Shown here: positions 37,739 through 46,060 of the stretch, one piece after another | Layout: each line of letters starts with the position of its first letter | Position numbering within the stretch: position 1 is the stretch's first letter | DNA from: an uncultured Ruminococcus sp. | GTDB lineage: Bacteria > Bacillota > Clostridia > Oscillospirales > CAG-272 | DNA: 51,111 bases | Direction: 5' to 3' | NCBI GenBank assembly: GCA_902762505.1 | Contig: CACWOQ010000010.1 | Coordinates: 1 to 51,111 of the forward strand | Notes under the pieces: model-generated | Databases searched by the model: none | Seen by the model: only the letters and a program-made list of their open reading frames with translations | What the model was told of the DNA's origin: nothing | Translations under genes and position numbers: made by a program

Positions 37739-39430
37739 TTACTTCAAGAGAAAACGCTTGATCTTTCTGGTCGTCGTTTTTTCAAATTCACTGTCGCGTA
37801 TTTCTATCGCGGTAATGTGCTTGAAGGTAGGAAGGCCTTTGTTTATCAAGTTTATTTCAGAGAAAATTTTCTCATAAAGTTCTTTTTCACTGACGTCTCC
37901 GGCGACGTCCTTATCAGGGTATATCAGAGCGGTGATGACTACTCCGTCGTCACTCTTTCTGCCGATGACCGCTGCTTCTTTTATGATGGGCGATTTGTTG
38001 AGATACTCCTCAAGCTCCTCGGGATATACGTTTTTGCCGTTAGACGCGATTATAACGTTCTTTTTACGTCCCGTAATATAAATGAAATTATCTTTATCTA
38101 TATGACCGATATCACCGGTACGGAACCATCCGTCCTCGGTGAACGCTTCTTTTGTCGCCTCGTCGTTTTTATAATATCCCATAAAAACGTTTCCGCCGCG
38201 CACCTGGATCTCACCGTCGCCCGTGTCGGACGGTTCGTCGATCCTGGCTTCAAGCCCGTCCGCAACGAGTCCGGCGGATCCGAATTTGCGCCATTTGAAC
38301 GGATTGACGGATATAAGCGGGCAGCATTCCGTGATACCGTAGCCTTCGACTACGGTTATGCCGAACGCGTCGAAATCTCTGATGATTTCCGGGTCGAGCG
38401 GCGCGCCGCCGACGATGATATGATTAAGATTGCCTCCGAAGGCGTTGAGAATACCGCTGAAAAGCGTCCTTCTCATATCGATACCGGTCTTGCGCATGGC
38501 GTTCGACGCCTTCATCAATGCGCGGACCTGTTTTTCTTTGCCTTGCTTCCTTACGTTATCCCATATCTTTTTATCCATCGTTTCAAGGAAGAGCGGGACG
38601 AGTATGAGACACGTAGGCTTGACTTCGGTTATGTTTTTGAACGTGTGCTTGAGCGAATCGTTCATGAACGTGGTGCCGCCGAGATAAGACATTGCGAGAT
38701 GGTTCGTCGTCAGCGCGAACGTATGATGTATAGGAAGAACGGAAACAAATACGTCTTTTTCGGTATTGGCAACCATTCTGCAGCACTGTATCACGGAAAA
38801 AAGCAGATTGTATTCACTCAGCATAACGCCTTTGCTTGTACCGGTGGTACCGGATGTGAACAGGATACACGCAAGTTCTTTGACGTCGCTTGCGCACGCC
38901 GATGGATCTGCGCCTTCCGAGAGTTTAACTTTTCCTTTTTCTATCAGATCGTCGAAGAGTATAACTCTTTCGTCTTCGATCTCAGCGTCCGGACGTGCGC
39001 CGATAATGACGATACGGCGCAGAAGCGGCAGGGAATCGAAGTAAGGTGAAAGAAGCTTGTACTCGCGTTCCGATAAGAACACGGCTTCCGATTCGGTGAT
39101 GGAAATGAACCCGGAAAGCTGCTCGGGCTGAAGCTCGCGGTCAAGCGGTACGATAACGCCGCCGACTCCTATGACAGAGAGAAAAGCCGTTATCCAGTCC
39201 GGATGCTGATCGCTGCAAAGAGAAATCTTTTTCCCGGCGAGTCCGAGGTCTATAAGCGCGGCTCTCAGGGCGTCAAACGAAGATTTGTGTTCGTTATATG
39301 AAAACGTGTGCTGTTCTTTGTCTTCGACATAGATGTAAAGCGGCTTGTCGCCGAAGCGTTCGGCGCTCGAATAAACAAGCTCTTCAACCGAAGATATCCT
39401 GTCTATCGGCCGCGGAGTAAACTTTTTCAT
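37739..39430 (-). CDS. AMP-forming acyl-CoA/acyl-ACP ligase
   Basis: A 563-residue ANL-superfamily enzyme that adenylates a fatty or aromatic acid and passes it to CoA or to a carrier protein. The P-loop-like motif ILFTSGTTGTSKGVML, GYGITECCPLISVN, the hinge region DGWFRTGDIGHIDKDNFIYITGR, and the C-terminal lysine in TTTRKIKRFLLK are all intact. The ATG at 39430 agrees with the promoter at 39503-39530; an in-frame start 31 codons earlier would lie upstream of it. The adjacent ACP makes acyl-ACP formation the attractive hypothesis. Chain length and substrate cannot be read. Confidence 0.88.
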   Translation of the reverse strand: MKKFTPRPIDRISSVEELVYSSAERFGDKPLYIYVEDKEQHTFSYNEHKSSFDALRAALIDLGLAGKKISLCSDQHPDWITAFLSVIGVGGVIVPLDRELQPEQLSGFISITESEAVFLSEREYKLLSPYFDSLPLLRRIVIIGARPDAEIEDERVILFDDLIEKGKVKLSEGADPSACASDVKELACILFTSGTTGTSKGVMLSEYNLLFSVIQCCRMVANTEKDVFVSVLPIHHTFALTTNHLAMSYLGGTTFMNDSLKHTFKNITEVKPTCLILVPLFLETMDKKIWDNVRKQGKEKQVRALMKASNAMRKTGIDMRRTLFSGILNAFGGNLNHIIVGGAPLDPEIIRDFDAFGITVVEGYGITECCPLISVNPFKWRKFGSAGLVADGLEARIDEPSDTGDGEIQVRGGNVFMGYYKNDEATKEAFTEDGWFRTGDIGHIDKDNFIYITGRKKNVIIASNGKNVYPEELEEYLNKSPIIKEAAVIGRKSDDGVVITALIYPDKDVAGDVSEKELYEKIFSEINLINKGLPTFKHITAIEIRDSEFEKTTTRKIKRFLLK

Positions 39431-39502
39431 TTGTAAAGATCCCCGTAAATCATCGCTTTTGTCATATCCCGCGCGATCGCAGGATACAACATCATAAAAT
39501 AC

Positions 39503-39530
39503 ATTATATTCAATTTTTCGCATTTGTCAA
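39503..39530 (-). promoter_or_regulatory. sigma-A promoter of ligase-ACP-lipoprotein operon
   Basis: On the minus strand there is TTGACA (39530-39525), a 16-bp spacer and TATAAT (39508-39503). The leader is about 65 bases. Confidence 0.8.
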
Positions 39531-39601
39531 GTTATCAAATGTATATTTTTCCGACTCGTGCTTTATTTTATAATATTTAAAAAATCCTACACAAAAATTC
39601 A

Positions 39602-39614
39602 GTAAAATTATGCC
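39602..39614 (+). repeat. 13-bp direct repeat, copy 1 (upstream of promoter)
   Basis: GTAAAATTATGCC, identical to the copy at 39660-39672. This copy lies 9 bp before the -35 box. Together they bracket the promoter and look like paired operator sites. The regulator is unknown. Confidence 0.6.
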
Positions 39615-39623
39615 GTTTTTGTA

Positions 39624-39652
39624 TTGCGTATCCGCGATATTTGTAGTATAAT
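39624..39652 (+). promoter_or_regulatory. sigma-A promoter of the acyl-CoA ligase/aldolase operon
   Basis: TTGCGT (39624-39629), a 17-bp spacer and TATAAT (39647-39652). The predicted start of transcription is near 39659, at the edge of the second direct repeat. Confidence 0.75.
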
Positions 39653-39659
39653 ATATCCG

Positions 39660-39672
39660 GTAAAATTATGCC
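39660..39672 (+). repeat. 13-bp direct repeat, copy 2 (at transcription start)
   Basis: GTAAAATTATGCC, the second exact copy, 58 bp after the first. It covers the predicted transcription start, where a bound protein would block transcription. Confidence 0.6.
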
Positions 39673-39692
39673 TATGAAAAGAGTTTAATCCA

Positions 39693-41354
39693 GTGCGCTA
39701 TTACGAAAGATTTGTAAACGAGACGTTTGACGAAAACGGTCACCTGAAAACATACGAGATCAAGGACGGTATTGAATTCAATTTCGGATACGATCACGTC
39801 GATTACGTCGCCGAAAGAGAACCCGACAGACTTGCCATACTGTACGTCAATGACCGCGGCGAAGAAAAGCGGATCACATACGGCGAATGGTCGCGCGAAA
39901 GCGACAAAGCCGCATCGTTTTTCCGCCGCCTCGGGATCGTAAAAGGCGACAGGGTGATGCTTGTACTGAAACGCAATTACGAATTCTGGTATTGCTACGT
40001 CGCCCTGCACAAGATCGGCGCGGTCGCGATCCCCGCAACTTATCAACTTCAGGATAAGGATTACATATACCGTTTCAACGCGGCGGGCGTAAGTGCTATC
40101 GTCGCTACGGCGGATCCTCAGGTCATTGCGCATATCGAAAACGCCTGCGCCGTTACAAACACGGTGAAATACAAAATACTCTGCCGCGGTACGAAAGAAG
40201 GCTGGTACGGTTTTGACGAAGGTACGGCGTCCGCACCTCCGTTCGTAAGACCGTCGGGAGAGGACGCGCCGAAGAGCACGGACAGGATGCTTATATTCTT
40301 CACGTCCGGCACGAACGGTATGCCGAAAATGGCGACGCATAACTTTCTTTATCCGCTCGCGCATATATTCACGGGCGTCTACTGGCACAGAGTCATAGAC
40401 GGCGGTCTCCATATAACCGTTGCCGATACCGGCTGGGCTAAGACCGGATGGGGCAAGATGTACGGTCAGCTTCTCGGCGGATCCGCACAGCTCGTGTACG
40501 ATCACGAGAAATTCAACGCCGCCGATATGCTTTCCATGCTCGAAAAATACAGACCGACAACGTTCTGCGCTCCGCCGACGATATACAGGTTCCTTATCAA
40601 AGAAGATCTTAAGAAATACGATCTTTCGTCCATCAAAAACGCGGCGATAGCTGGTGAAGCGCTGAACCCGGAGGTGTTCAACCAGTTCCGGGATGCAACG
40701 GGGCTGAAGCTCATGGAGGGCTTCGGTCAATCGGAATCGTCCGTGATCGTGTGCACGCCGTATTTCACAGAACCGAAGGTCGGCTCGATGGGACTTCCCG
40801 TTCCGTATCTTGACGTCGATATAGTAGACGACGAAGGCAGATCCGTCGCCCCCGGCGAAAACGGTGAGATCGTCATCAGAAAACGCAACGGAAAGCATCC
40901 CGCCGGTCTTCTTATCGAATACTACCGCGATCCCGAAAGCACAGCAAAGGTATGGGAGGGCGGATATTACCACACGGGAGATATCGCGTGGCGTGATGAG
41001 GACGGTTACTTCTGGTACGTCGGTCGCAAGGACGACGTTATCAAATCGTCCGGCTACCGCATAGGTCCGTTCGAGGTTGAAAGCGTGATCATGGAGCATC
41101 CGGCGGTACTTGAATGCGCCGTGACCGGCGTTCCTCACGAGATCCGCGGCATGGTCGTAAAAGCGACGATCGTTCTCACAAAAGGCTATAAGCCGTCGGA
41201 CGAGCTTGCGAAAGAAATACAGAACTACGTCAAAACTCACACGGCGCCGTATAAATACCCGCGCATCGTTGAGTTCGTGGACGAGCTGCCGAAGACTTCG
41301 AGCGGCAAGATAAAGCGTGTCGAGATCCGCAACAGGGATCTTGCAGATAAATGA
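39693..41354 (+). CDS. AMP-forming acyl-CoA synthetase (acetyl/medium-chain type)
   Basis: A 553-residue ANL-superfamily ligase close to acetyl-CoA and medium-chain acyl-CoA synthetases. FFTSGTNGMPKMATHN is the AMP-binding loop, ADTGWAKTGWGKMYGQLL the substrate-pocket block typical of this branch, and GFGQSESSVIVCTP the next core. The C-terminal domain has HTGDIAWRDEDGYFWYVGR, SSGYRIGPFEVES and the catalytic-lysine motif KTSSGKIKRVEIR. The start is GTG at 39693, as an upstream in-frame ATG (39669) is closed by TAA after six codons. First gene of a four-gene operon with zinc dehydrogenase, aldolase/SDR and PHP protein, so it may activate a short acid produced by that pathway. Confidence 0.88.
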   Translation: MRYYERFVNETFDENGHLKTYEIKDGIEFNFGYDHVDYVAEREPDRLAILYVNDRGEEKRITYGEWSRESDKAASFFRRLGIVKGDRVMLVLKRNYEFWYCYVALHKIGAVAIPATYQLQDKDYIYRFNAAGVSAIVATADPQVIAHIENACAVTNTVKYKILCRGTKEGWYGFDEGTASAPPFVRPSGEDAPKSTDRMLIFFTSGTNGMPKMATHNFLYPLAHIFTGVYWHRVIDGGLHITVADTGWAKTGWGKMYGQLLGGSAQLVYDHEKFNAADMLSMLEKYRPTTFCAPPTIYRFLIKEDLKKYDLSSIKNAAIAGEALNPEVFNQFRDATGLKLMEGFGQSESSVIVCTPYFTEPKVGSMGLPVPYLDVDIVDDEGRSVAPGENGEIVIRKRNGKHPAGLLIEYYRDPESTAKVWEGGYYHTGDIAWRDEDGYFWYVGRKDDVIKSSGYRIGPFEVESVIMEHPAVLECAVTGVPHEIRGMVVKATIVLTKGYKPSDELAKEIQNYVKTHTAPYKYPRIVEFVDELPKTSSGKIKRVEIRNRDLADK

Positions 41355-41385
41355 AAACTTTATAACAAATAAAGGAGCTATCACT

Positions 41386-42660
41386 ATGAAAACAAAAGCA
41401 GTCAGACTGTACGGTGTAAACGACCTCAGGCTTGAAGAATTCGAGCTTCCCGAGATCGGGGATGACGAAATACTCGCCAAGATCGTATCGGACAGTATCT
41501 GCATGTCGTCTCACAAAGCGGCGATGCAGGGTGCAAACCACAAAAGAGTTCCCAACAATGTTGCTGAGAACCCCGTCATAATCGGCCACGAATTCTGCGG
41601 CGTGATCGAGGCAGTCGGCAGCAAATGGGCAGACAAATATAAGCCCGGTGACAAATTCACCATTCAGCCCGCGCTGAATCAGAAGGACGATCCTCTTGCG
41701 GCTCCCGGATATTCATTCAAATATATCGGCGGCGACGCAACGTACGTTGTCATCCCTTCCGCGGTAATGGAGCTCAACTGCCTGCTTCCTTACAACGGAG
41801 AAGCGTTCTTCTACGGAAGCCTTTCCGAGCCTATGTCCTGCATAATCGGCGGTTTCCACGCCAATTATCATACCGTACGCGGTAAATACGTCCATAACAT
41901 GGGCATCGTTGAAGGCGGCAACTGCGCGATACTCGCCGGCGTCGGACCTATGGGACTCGGTGCGATCGACTACGCCATCCATGGCGACAGACGCCCCGGT
42001 CTTCTCGTTGTCACCGATATCGACGACGCGAGACTTGAACGCGCCGCTTCCATCCTCACCGTTGAGGACGCAGCCGCTCACGGCGTTAAGCTCGTATATC
42101 TTAACACCAACCTCACCGCTCATCCGGAGAACACAAACGAAAACATCCTCGCTCTCACCGGCGGAAAGGGCTTTGACGACGTATTCGTATTCGCGCCCGT
42201 AAAGCCCGTAGTCGAACAGGGCGACGCGCTCCTCGGAGTAGACGGATGCCTCAACTTCTTCGCAGGTCCTACGAGAACCGATTTCTCCGCAATGTTCAAT
42301 TTCTACAACGTTCACTACGGTTCGACTCATATAGTCGGTACGAGCGGCGGCAACACGGACGATATGCTCGAATACGTCGACCTTATGAGACAGGGCAGAC
42401 TCAACCCCGCAGCAATGATCACGCACGTCTGCGGTCTTAACGCCGTAGCACAGACGACGATAGATCTCGACAAGATCCCCGGCGGCAAAAAGCTCGCATA
42501 CACTCATATCGATATGCCGCTTACCGCGCTTGCCGATATGGCTGAGCTCGGAAAGACCGATCCGATGATGGCGAAGCTCGCCGAGATAGTCGAGGCTCAC
42601 AACGGCCTGTGGTCCGCGGAAGCCGAAAAATATCTGCTCACGCACGCAAAACAGATCTGA
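41386..42660 (+). CDS. zinc-binding medium-chain dehydrogenase (L-sorbose-1-phosphate reductase-like)
   Basis: A 424-residue NAD(P)-dependent alcohol/polyol dehydrogenase. Catalytic zinc ligands are Cys39 (SDSICMSSHKA) and His68-Glu69 (IIGHEFCGVIEAVG). The nucleotide fold shows AILAGVGPMGLGAIDYA and VVTDIDDARLERA. The four-cysteine structural-zinc loop of classical alcohol dehydrogenases is missing. It looks like proteins usually annotated as L-sorbose-1-phosphate reductase; that name is by resemblance, not proven. ATG 41386 has AAAGGAG eight bases upstream; an earlier in-frame start lies inside the ligase gene. It sits 31 bp after the ligase and 29 bp before the aldolase/SDR fusion, whose product it may reduce or oxidise. 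Confidence 0.85.
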   Translation: MKTKAVRLYGVNDLRLEEFELPEIGDDEILAKIVSDSICMSSHKAAMQGANHKRVPNNVAENPVIIGHEFCGVIEAVGSKWADKYKPGDKFTIQPALNQKDDPLAAPGYSFKYIGGDATYVVIPSAVMELNCLLPYNGEAFFYGSLSEPMSCIIGGFHANYHTVRGKYVHNMGIVEGGNCAILAGVGPMGLGAIDYAIHGDRRPGLLVVTDIDDARLERAASILTVEDAAAHGVKLVYLNTNLTAHPENTNENILALTGGKGFDDVFVFAPVKPVVEQGDALLGVDGCLNFFAGPTRTDFSAMFNFYNVHYGSTHIVGTSGGNTDDMLEYVDLMRQGRLNPAAMITHVCGLNAVAQTTIDLDKIPGGKKLAYTHIDMPLTALADMAELGKTDPMMAKLAEIVEAHNGLWSAEAEKYLLTHAKQI

Positions 42661-42689
42661 ACATAAATCTGAAAGGATGAATATAAATC

Positions 42690-44675
42690 ATGACAATCAA
42701 TGAAGGTCTTGCCGCACTTGTCGGATTCTCGCACAAGTACGGCTCAAATCCCGAATTCGTTCTTGCCGGCGGCGGAAACACCTCCTTTAAGACAGACGAA
42801 TATCTTTTCATCAAAGGCTCCGGTTCGTCGCTTTCGACCATCAGGGCGGAACAGTTCGTAAAAATGGATCGCGCCGCGCTTGACGAGATGTGGAAGAAAA
42901 CGTATCCGATAGACGAGGCTGAAAGAGAAGCCGCCGTTCTGTCCGATATGATGGACGCGCGCTGCAAGGGCGAGGAAGCAAAACGCCCGAGTGTTGAAAC
43001 GCTGCTCCACAACCTGCTTAAACAGCAGTTCGTTCTGCACGTACATCCCGCCATCGTAAACGGTCTTACCTGCTCAAAGGAAGGCTCCGAGGCGATGTAC
43101 AGACTGTTCCCGGACGCTATCTGGGTACCGTCCACCAAGCCCGGCTACATTCTCGCCGCGTACTGCAGAAAAGCCGTGCTCGAGTACGTCAACACTCACA
43201 ACAAGACCCCGAACGTCATATTCCTCGAAAACCACGGTATCTTCTTCGGTGCCGATACGGTCGAAGAGCTTGACGCCGTAGTCGCAAACGTTATGGACAC
43301 GCTCAAAGCGAACGTCAAGAGAGTTCCGGATCTCACCCCTGCTGAGACCGACAGAAAGAGAGCTTCGCTCATAGCTCCCGCGATAAGAATGCTCTATTCT
43401 CAGAAAGAGCTCTGCAGCGTGCTTTACACGGCGAACAACGAGATCCTCAGATTCGCGGAAAGCAGAGAAGCGTTCGAGCCGCTTTACAAGAGCTATTCCC
43501 CCGACCATATCGTTTACTGCAAAGCGTATGCGTTATACGTTGAAGACAGCGGAGATATCGAACAGGTCTACGCTGAGCTTAAAGCCGGATTCGAAAAATT
43601 CGAGACCGAGCGCGGCTACAAGCCGAAGATAGTCTTCGTACAGGGACTCGGCATGTTCAGCATCGGCACCACTCACAAGAACGCGAAGGTATCCGCGGAA
43701 GTGTTCCAGGATATGATCAAGATAGCCGTTTACGCGGAATCGTTCGGCGGATACAATCCGATGACCGAAGAGCTGATCGACTTCATCACTAACTGGGAAG
43801 TCGAATCCTACCGCTCCAAGGTATCGCTCGCCGGCGCCGGCACGAAGAGACTCGCCGAAAAGATCACCGTCGTCACCGGTTCCGCCCAGGGCTTCGGTAA
43901 AGGCATCGCCGAGGAGCTTGCAAAAGACGGAGCGTACGTCGTTATCGCAGATATCCCGAAGCAGGCCGAGCTTTCCGCAAAGGTCGTTGAAGAGATCAAC
44001 GCCGAAAACGGAGAAGGCAAAGCGTTCCCGCTCGACGTTGACGTATCAAACGAAGAGCTCGTTGAAAACCTTCTCGTCGAAACCGTCCTCAACTACGGCG
44101 GCATCGACGTATTCGTGTCAAACGCCGGTATCGCTATCGCCGGCAACGTTGAGGAGATGACGAAGCAGCGTTTCGAGCTCGTCACCGCGATCAACTATAC
44201 GGGTTACTATCTCTGCACGAAATACGCGAGCAGATATATGAAGATCCAGCACAGATTCGCTCCGGAATACATGGCTGACATCGTCACCGTAAACTCCAAA
44301 TCCGGTCTTGAAGGTTCCAACAAGAACTTCGCATACGCCGGTTCTAAATTCGGAGGTATCGGTCTTACCCAGTCCTTCGCGCTTGAACTTATTGATTACA
44401 ATATTAAAGTCAACGCCGTCTGCCCCGGCAACTACCTCGACGGTCCGCTGTGGTCCGACCCGGTCAAGGGTCTGTTCGTACAGTACCTCAACGCCGGCAA
44501 AGTCCCCGGAGCCAAGACCGTTGAAGACGTCCGTGCTTACTATATGAGCAAGACGCCGATCAAACGCGGCTGTCTGCCCGCTGACGTTGCGCGCGCCATC
44601 ACGTACGTCGTCGAACAGAAGTACGAGACCGGACAGGCTGTCCCCGTGACCGGCGGTCAGATCATGCTCAACTGA
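42690..44675 (+). CDS. bifunctional class II aldolase/short-chain dehydrogenase (rhamnulose-1-phosphate aldolase-like)
   Basis: A 661-residue fusion with the architecture of B. subtilis YuxG/RhaEW. The class II aldolase part (1 to about 390) has the phosphate loop GGGNTSFK (27-34), KGSGSSL, RPSVETLLHNLL, zinc-binding HVH (117-119) and Glu180 in ENHG. The SDR part (about 390-661) has VVTGSAQGFGKGIAEEL for the cofactor, VSNAGIA, Ser536/Ser538 and the catalytic Tyr549-xxx-Lys553 (YAGSK). RhaEW-type enzymes split rhamnulose-1-phosphate into dihydroxyacetone phosphate and lactaldehyde and oxidise the latter. Three rhamnosidases in the window favour that reading, but no rhamnose isomerase or kinase is here, and a different ketose phosphate is possible. 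Confidence 0.88.
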   Translation: MTINEGLAALVGFSHKYGSNPEFVLAGGGNTSFKTDEYLFIKGSGSSLSTIRAEQFVKMDRAALDEMWKKTYPIDEAEREAAVLSDMMDARCKGEEAKRPSVETLLHNLLKQQFVLHVHPAIVNGLTCSKEGSEAMYRLFPDAIWVPSTKPGYILAAYCRKAVLEYVNTHNKTPNVIFLENHGIFFGADTVEELDAVVANVMDTLKANVKRVPDLTPAETDRKRASLIAPAIRMLYSQKELCSVLYTANNEILRFAESREAFEPLYKSYSPDHIVYCKAYALYVEDSGDIEQVYAELKAGFEKFETERGYKPKIVFVQGLGMFSIGTTHKNAKVSAEVFQDMIKIAVYAESFGGYNPMTEELIDFITNWEVESYRSKVSLAGAGTKRLAEKITVVTGSAQGFGKGIAEELAKDGAYVVIADIPKQAELSAKVVEEINAENGEGKAFPLDVDVSNEELVENLLVETVLNYGGIDVFVSNAGIAIAGNVEEMTKQRFELVTAINYTGYYLCTKYASRYMKIQHRFAPEYMADIVTVNSKSGLEGSNKNFAYAGSKFGGIGLTQSFALELIDYNIKVNAVCPGNYLDGPLWSDPVKGLFVQYLNAGKVPGAKTVEDVRAYYMSKTPIKRGCLPADVARAITYVVEQKYETGQAVPVTGGQIMLN

Positions 44676-44686
44676 CGGAGGTCGAC

Positions 44687-45958
44687 ATGGACGATCTCGT
44701 AATCAGATTGAATGACAATGATGTAAACGTCAGACTTGACGCGCTGAGGCAGATAAAGAAGCTTACCGACGAAGGTAAGCTTCCGACTCCGCCCGTCACG
44801 GAATACGTCAACAACCATATCCATTCTCAGTATTCTTTCTCTCCGTATTCTCCCACCAAAGCGCTTTACATGGCGTGGCAGGCGGGTCTGAAAACCGCCG
44901 GTATAATGGATCACGATTCCGTCGGCGGTATGAGAGAATTCATTGAGGCCGGAAAGATACTCGGCATGCCGATCACCTGCGGTATGGAGATCAGATGCGA
45001 TATGAGCAAAACGGCGCTCAACGGAAAGAGGATCAACAATCCCGATCAGAAATCCGTTGCTTACGTCGCGCTGCACGGCGTCCCGCATCAGAATATCGAC
45101 ATGATAGAGGAATTCATCAAGCCTTACCGCGAGAAGAGAAACGAGCGCAACCGCAGGATGTGCAAAAACATCACCGAGCTCGTAAAGCCCTACGGCTTCG
45201 AGCTTGATTTCGATCGCGACGTTTATCCTCTGTCCAAGGCAAACGAGGGCGGATCCGTGACCGAGCGTCATATCCTGTATGCGCTTGCAAAAAAAGTCAC
45301 CGCGAAATATCCCACCCCGGCTCAGGTAGTTGATTTCTTCAAGAATGAAATGCACGTCGCCATGAGCGCAAAAGTCGAGAACCAGATATTGAACGGCGAA
45401 AACACCCCCGATTTCTATGAATACGATATACTCGGCGCCCTTAAAGCCGAAATGGTCGAAAAATTCTACATCGACGCTGATGAGGAATGCCCGTCCGTAT
45501 ACGATTATATCGATATCTGCCGCAGATCCGGCGCCATTTCGGCGTACGCCTATCTCGGCGACGTCGGCGATTCCGTCACCGGCGACAAGAAAACTCAGAA
45601 ATTCGAGGACGATTATCTCCCGCTGCTCTTTGACACGCTCAAGGAGCTCGGATTCGACGCGGTCACGTACATGCCTACGAGAAACACCGAGGCTCAGCTC
45701 CGCCGCGTTATGGAATACTGCGACAGATACAATCTGTTCCAGATCAGCGGCGTCGACATAAACTCGCCGCGTCAGGAATTCATCTGCCGCCAGCTTGACG
45801 ATCCGCTTTACGCACACCTCGTTGACGCGACGTACGCGCTCATCGGCGCGGAAAACGAAGCGACGAAGGATCTGCATAATTCAATGTTCTCTCAGAAGAC
45901 GGAGCTTGAAATGCCGAACGTAAAAGACCGTATCGCATATTATAAGACAAAAGCGTGA
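44687..45958 (+). CDS. PHP-domain metal-dependent hydrolase
   Basis: A 423-residue protein with a PHP (polymerase and histidinol phosphatase) domain, probably a phosphoesterase. Metal-ligand motifs are His44-Ile-His46 (VNNHIHSQYSFSPYSP), Asp75-His76-Asp77 (AGIMDHDSVGG) and Glu100 (ITCGMEIR). GVDINSPRQEFIC near the C-terminus supplies a late Asp ligand. A 200-residue helical insertion separates early and late motifs, more than in small PHP phosphatases. It has no polymerase part. The ATG follows the aldolase/SDR stop by 11 bp with GGAGGTCGAC upstream, so it is the last gene of the four-gene operon. A sugar-phosphate or cyclic phosphate substrate fits the context, but this is inference. Confidence 0.85.
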   Translation: MDDLVIRLNDNDVNVRLDALRQIKKLTDEGKLPTPPVTEYVNNHIHSQYSFSPYSPTKALYMAWQAGLKTAGIMDHDSVGGMREFIEAGKILGMPITCGMEIRCDMSKTALNGKRINNPDQKSVAYVALHGVPHQNIDMIEEFIKPYREKRNERNRRMCKNITELVKPYGFELDFDRDVYPLSKANEGGSVTERHILYALAKKVTAKYPTPAQVVDFFKNEMHVAMSAKVENQILNGENTPDFYEYDILGALKAEMVEKFYIDADEECPSVYDYIDICRRSGAISAYAYLGDVGDSVTGDKKTQKFEDDYLPLLFDTLKELGFDAVTYMPTRNTEAQLRRVMEYCDRYNLFQISGVDINSPRQEFICRQLDDPLYAHLVDATYALIGAENEATKDLHNSMFSQKTELEMPNVKDRIAYYKTKA

Positions 45959-45963
45959 AAATG

Positions 45964-45992
45964 CGGAGGGGCGGAAAAACCCCGTCCCTCCG
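45964..45992 (+). other. hairpin after the PHP gene
   Basis: An 11-bp stem (CGGAGGGGCGG with CCGTCCCTCCG, one G-T pair) with an A-rich loop starts 5 bp after the stop. There is no U-tract, so it would be an inefficient terminator or message-end stabiliser before prfB. Confidence 0.5.
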
Positions 45993-46060
45993 AAAGTCGC
46001 CTCCGGTGAGGAGCGGCATCAATTCAAAAAACAGCTGAAAACCACGGAGGACGGCTTTAA

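Noticed and set aside
39672..41504. A 610-codon open frame antisense to the acyl-CoA synthetase
   Set aside because: It runs opposite a well-supported gene with complete ANL motifs, and its product is rich in Arg, Val and His with no recognisable domain. It is a by-product of codon bias, as are the antisense frames at 13210-14325, 41713-42645, 44657-45877 and 20878-21900.
41386..44675. L-sorbose utilisation (reductase plus sorbitol-6-phosphate dehydrogenase domain) as the main reading of this pair
   Set aside because: The aldolase half of the fusion would have no role in that route and no PTS genes are present. It is kept only as an alternative.
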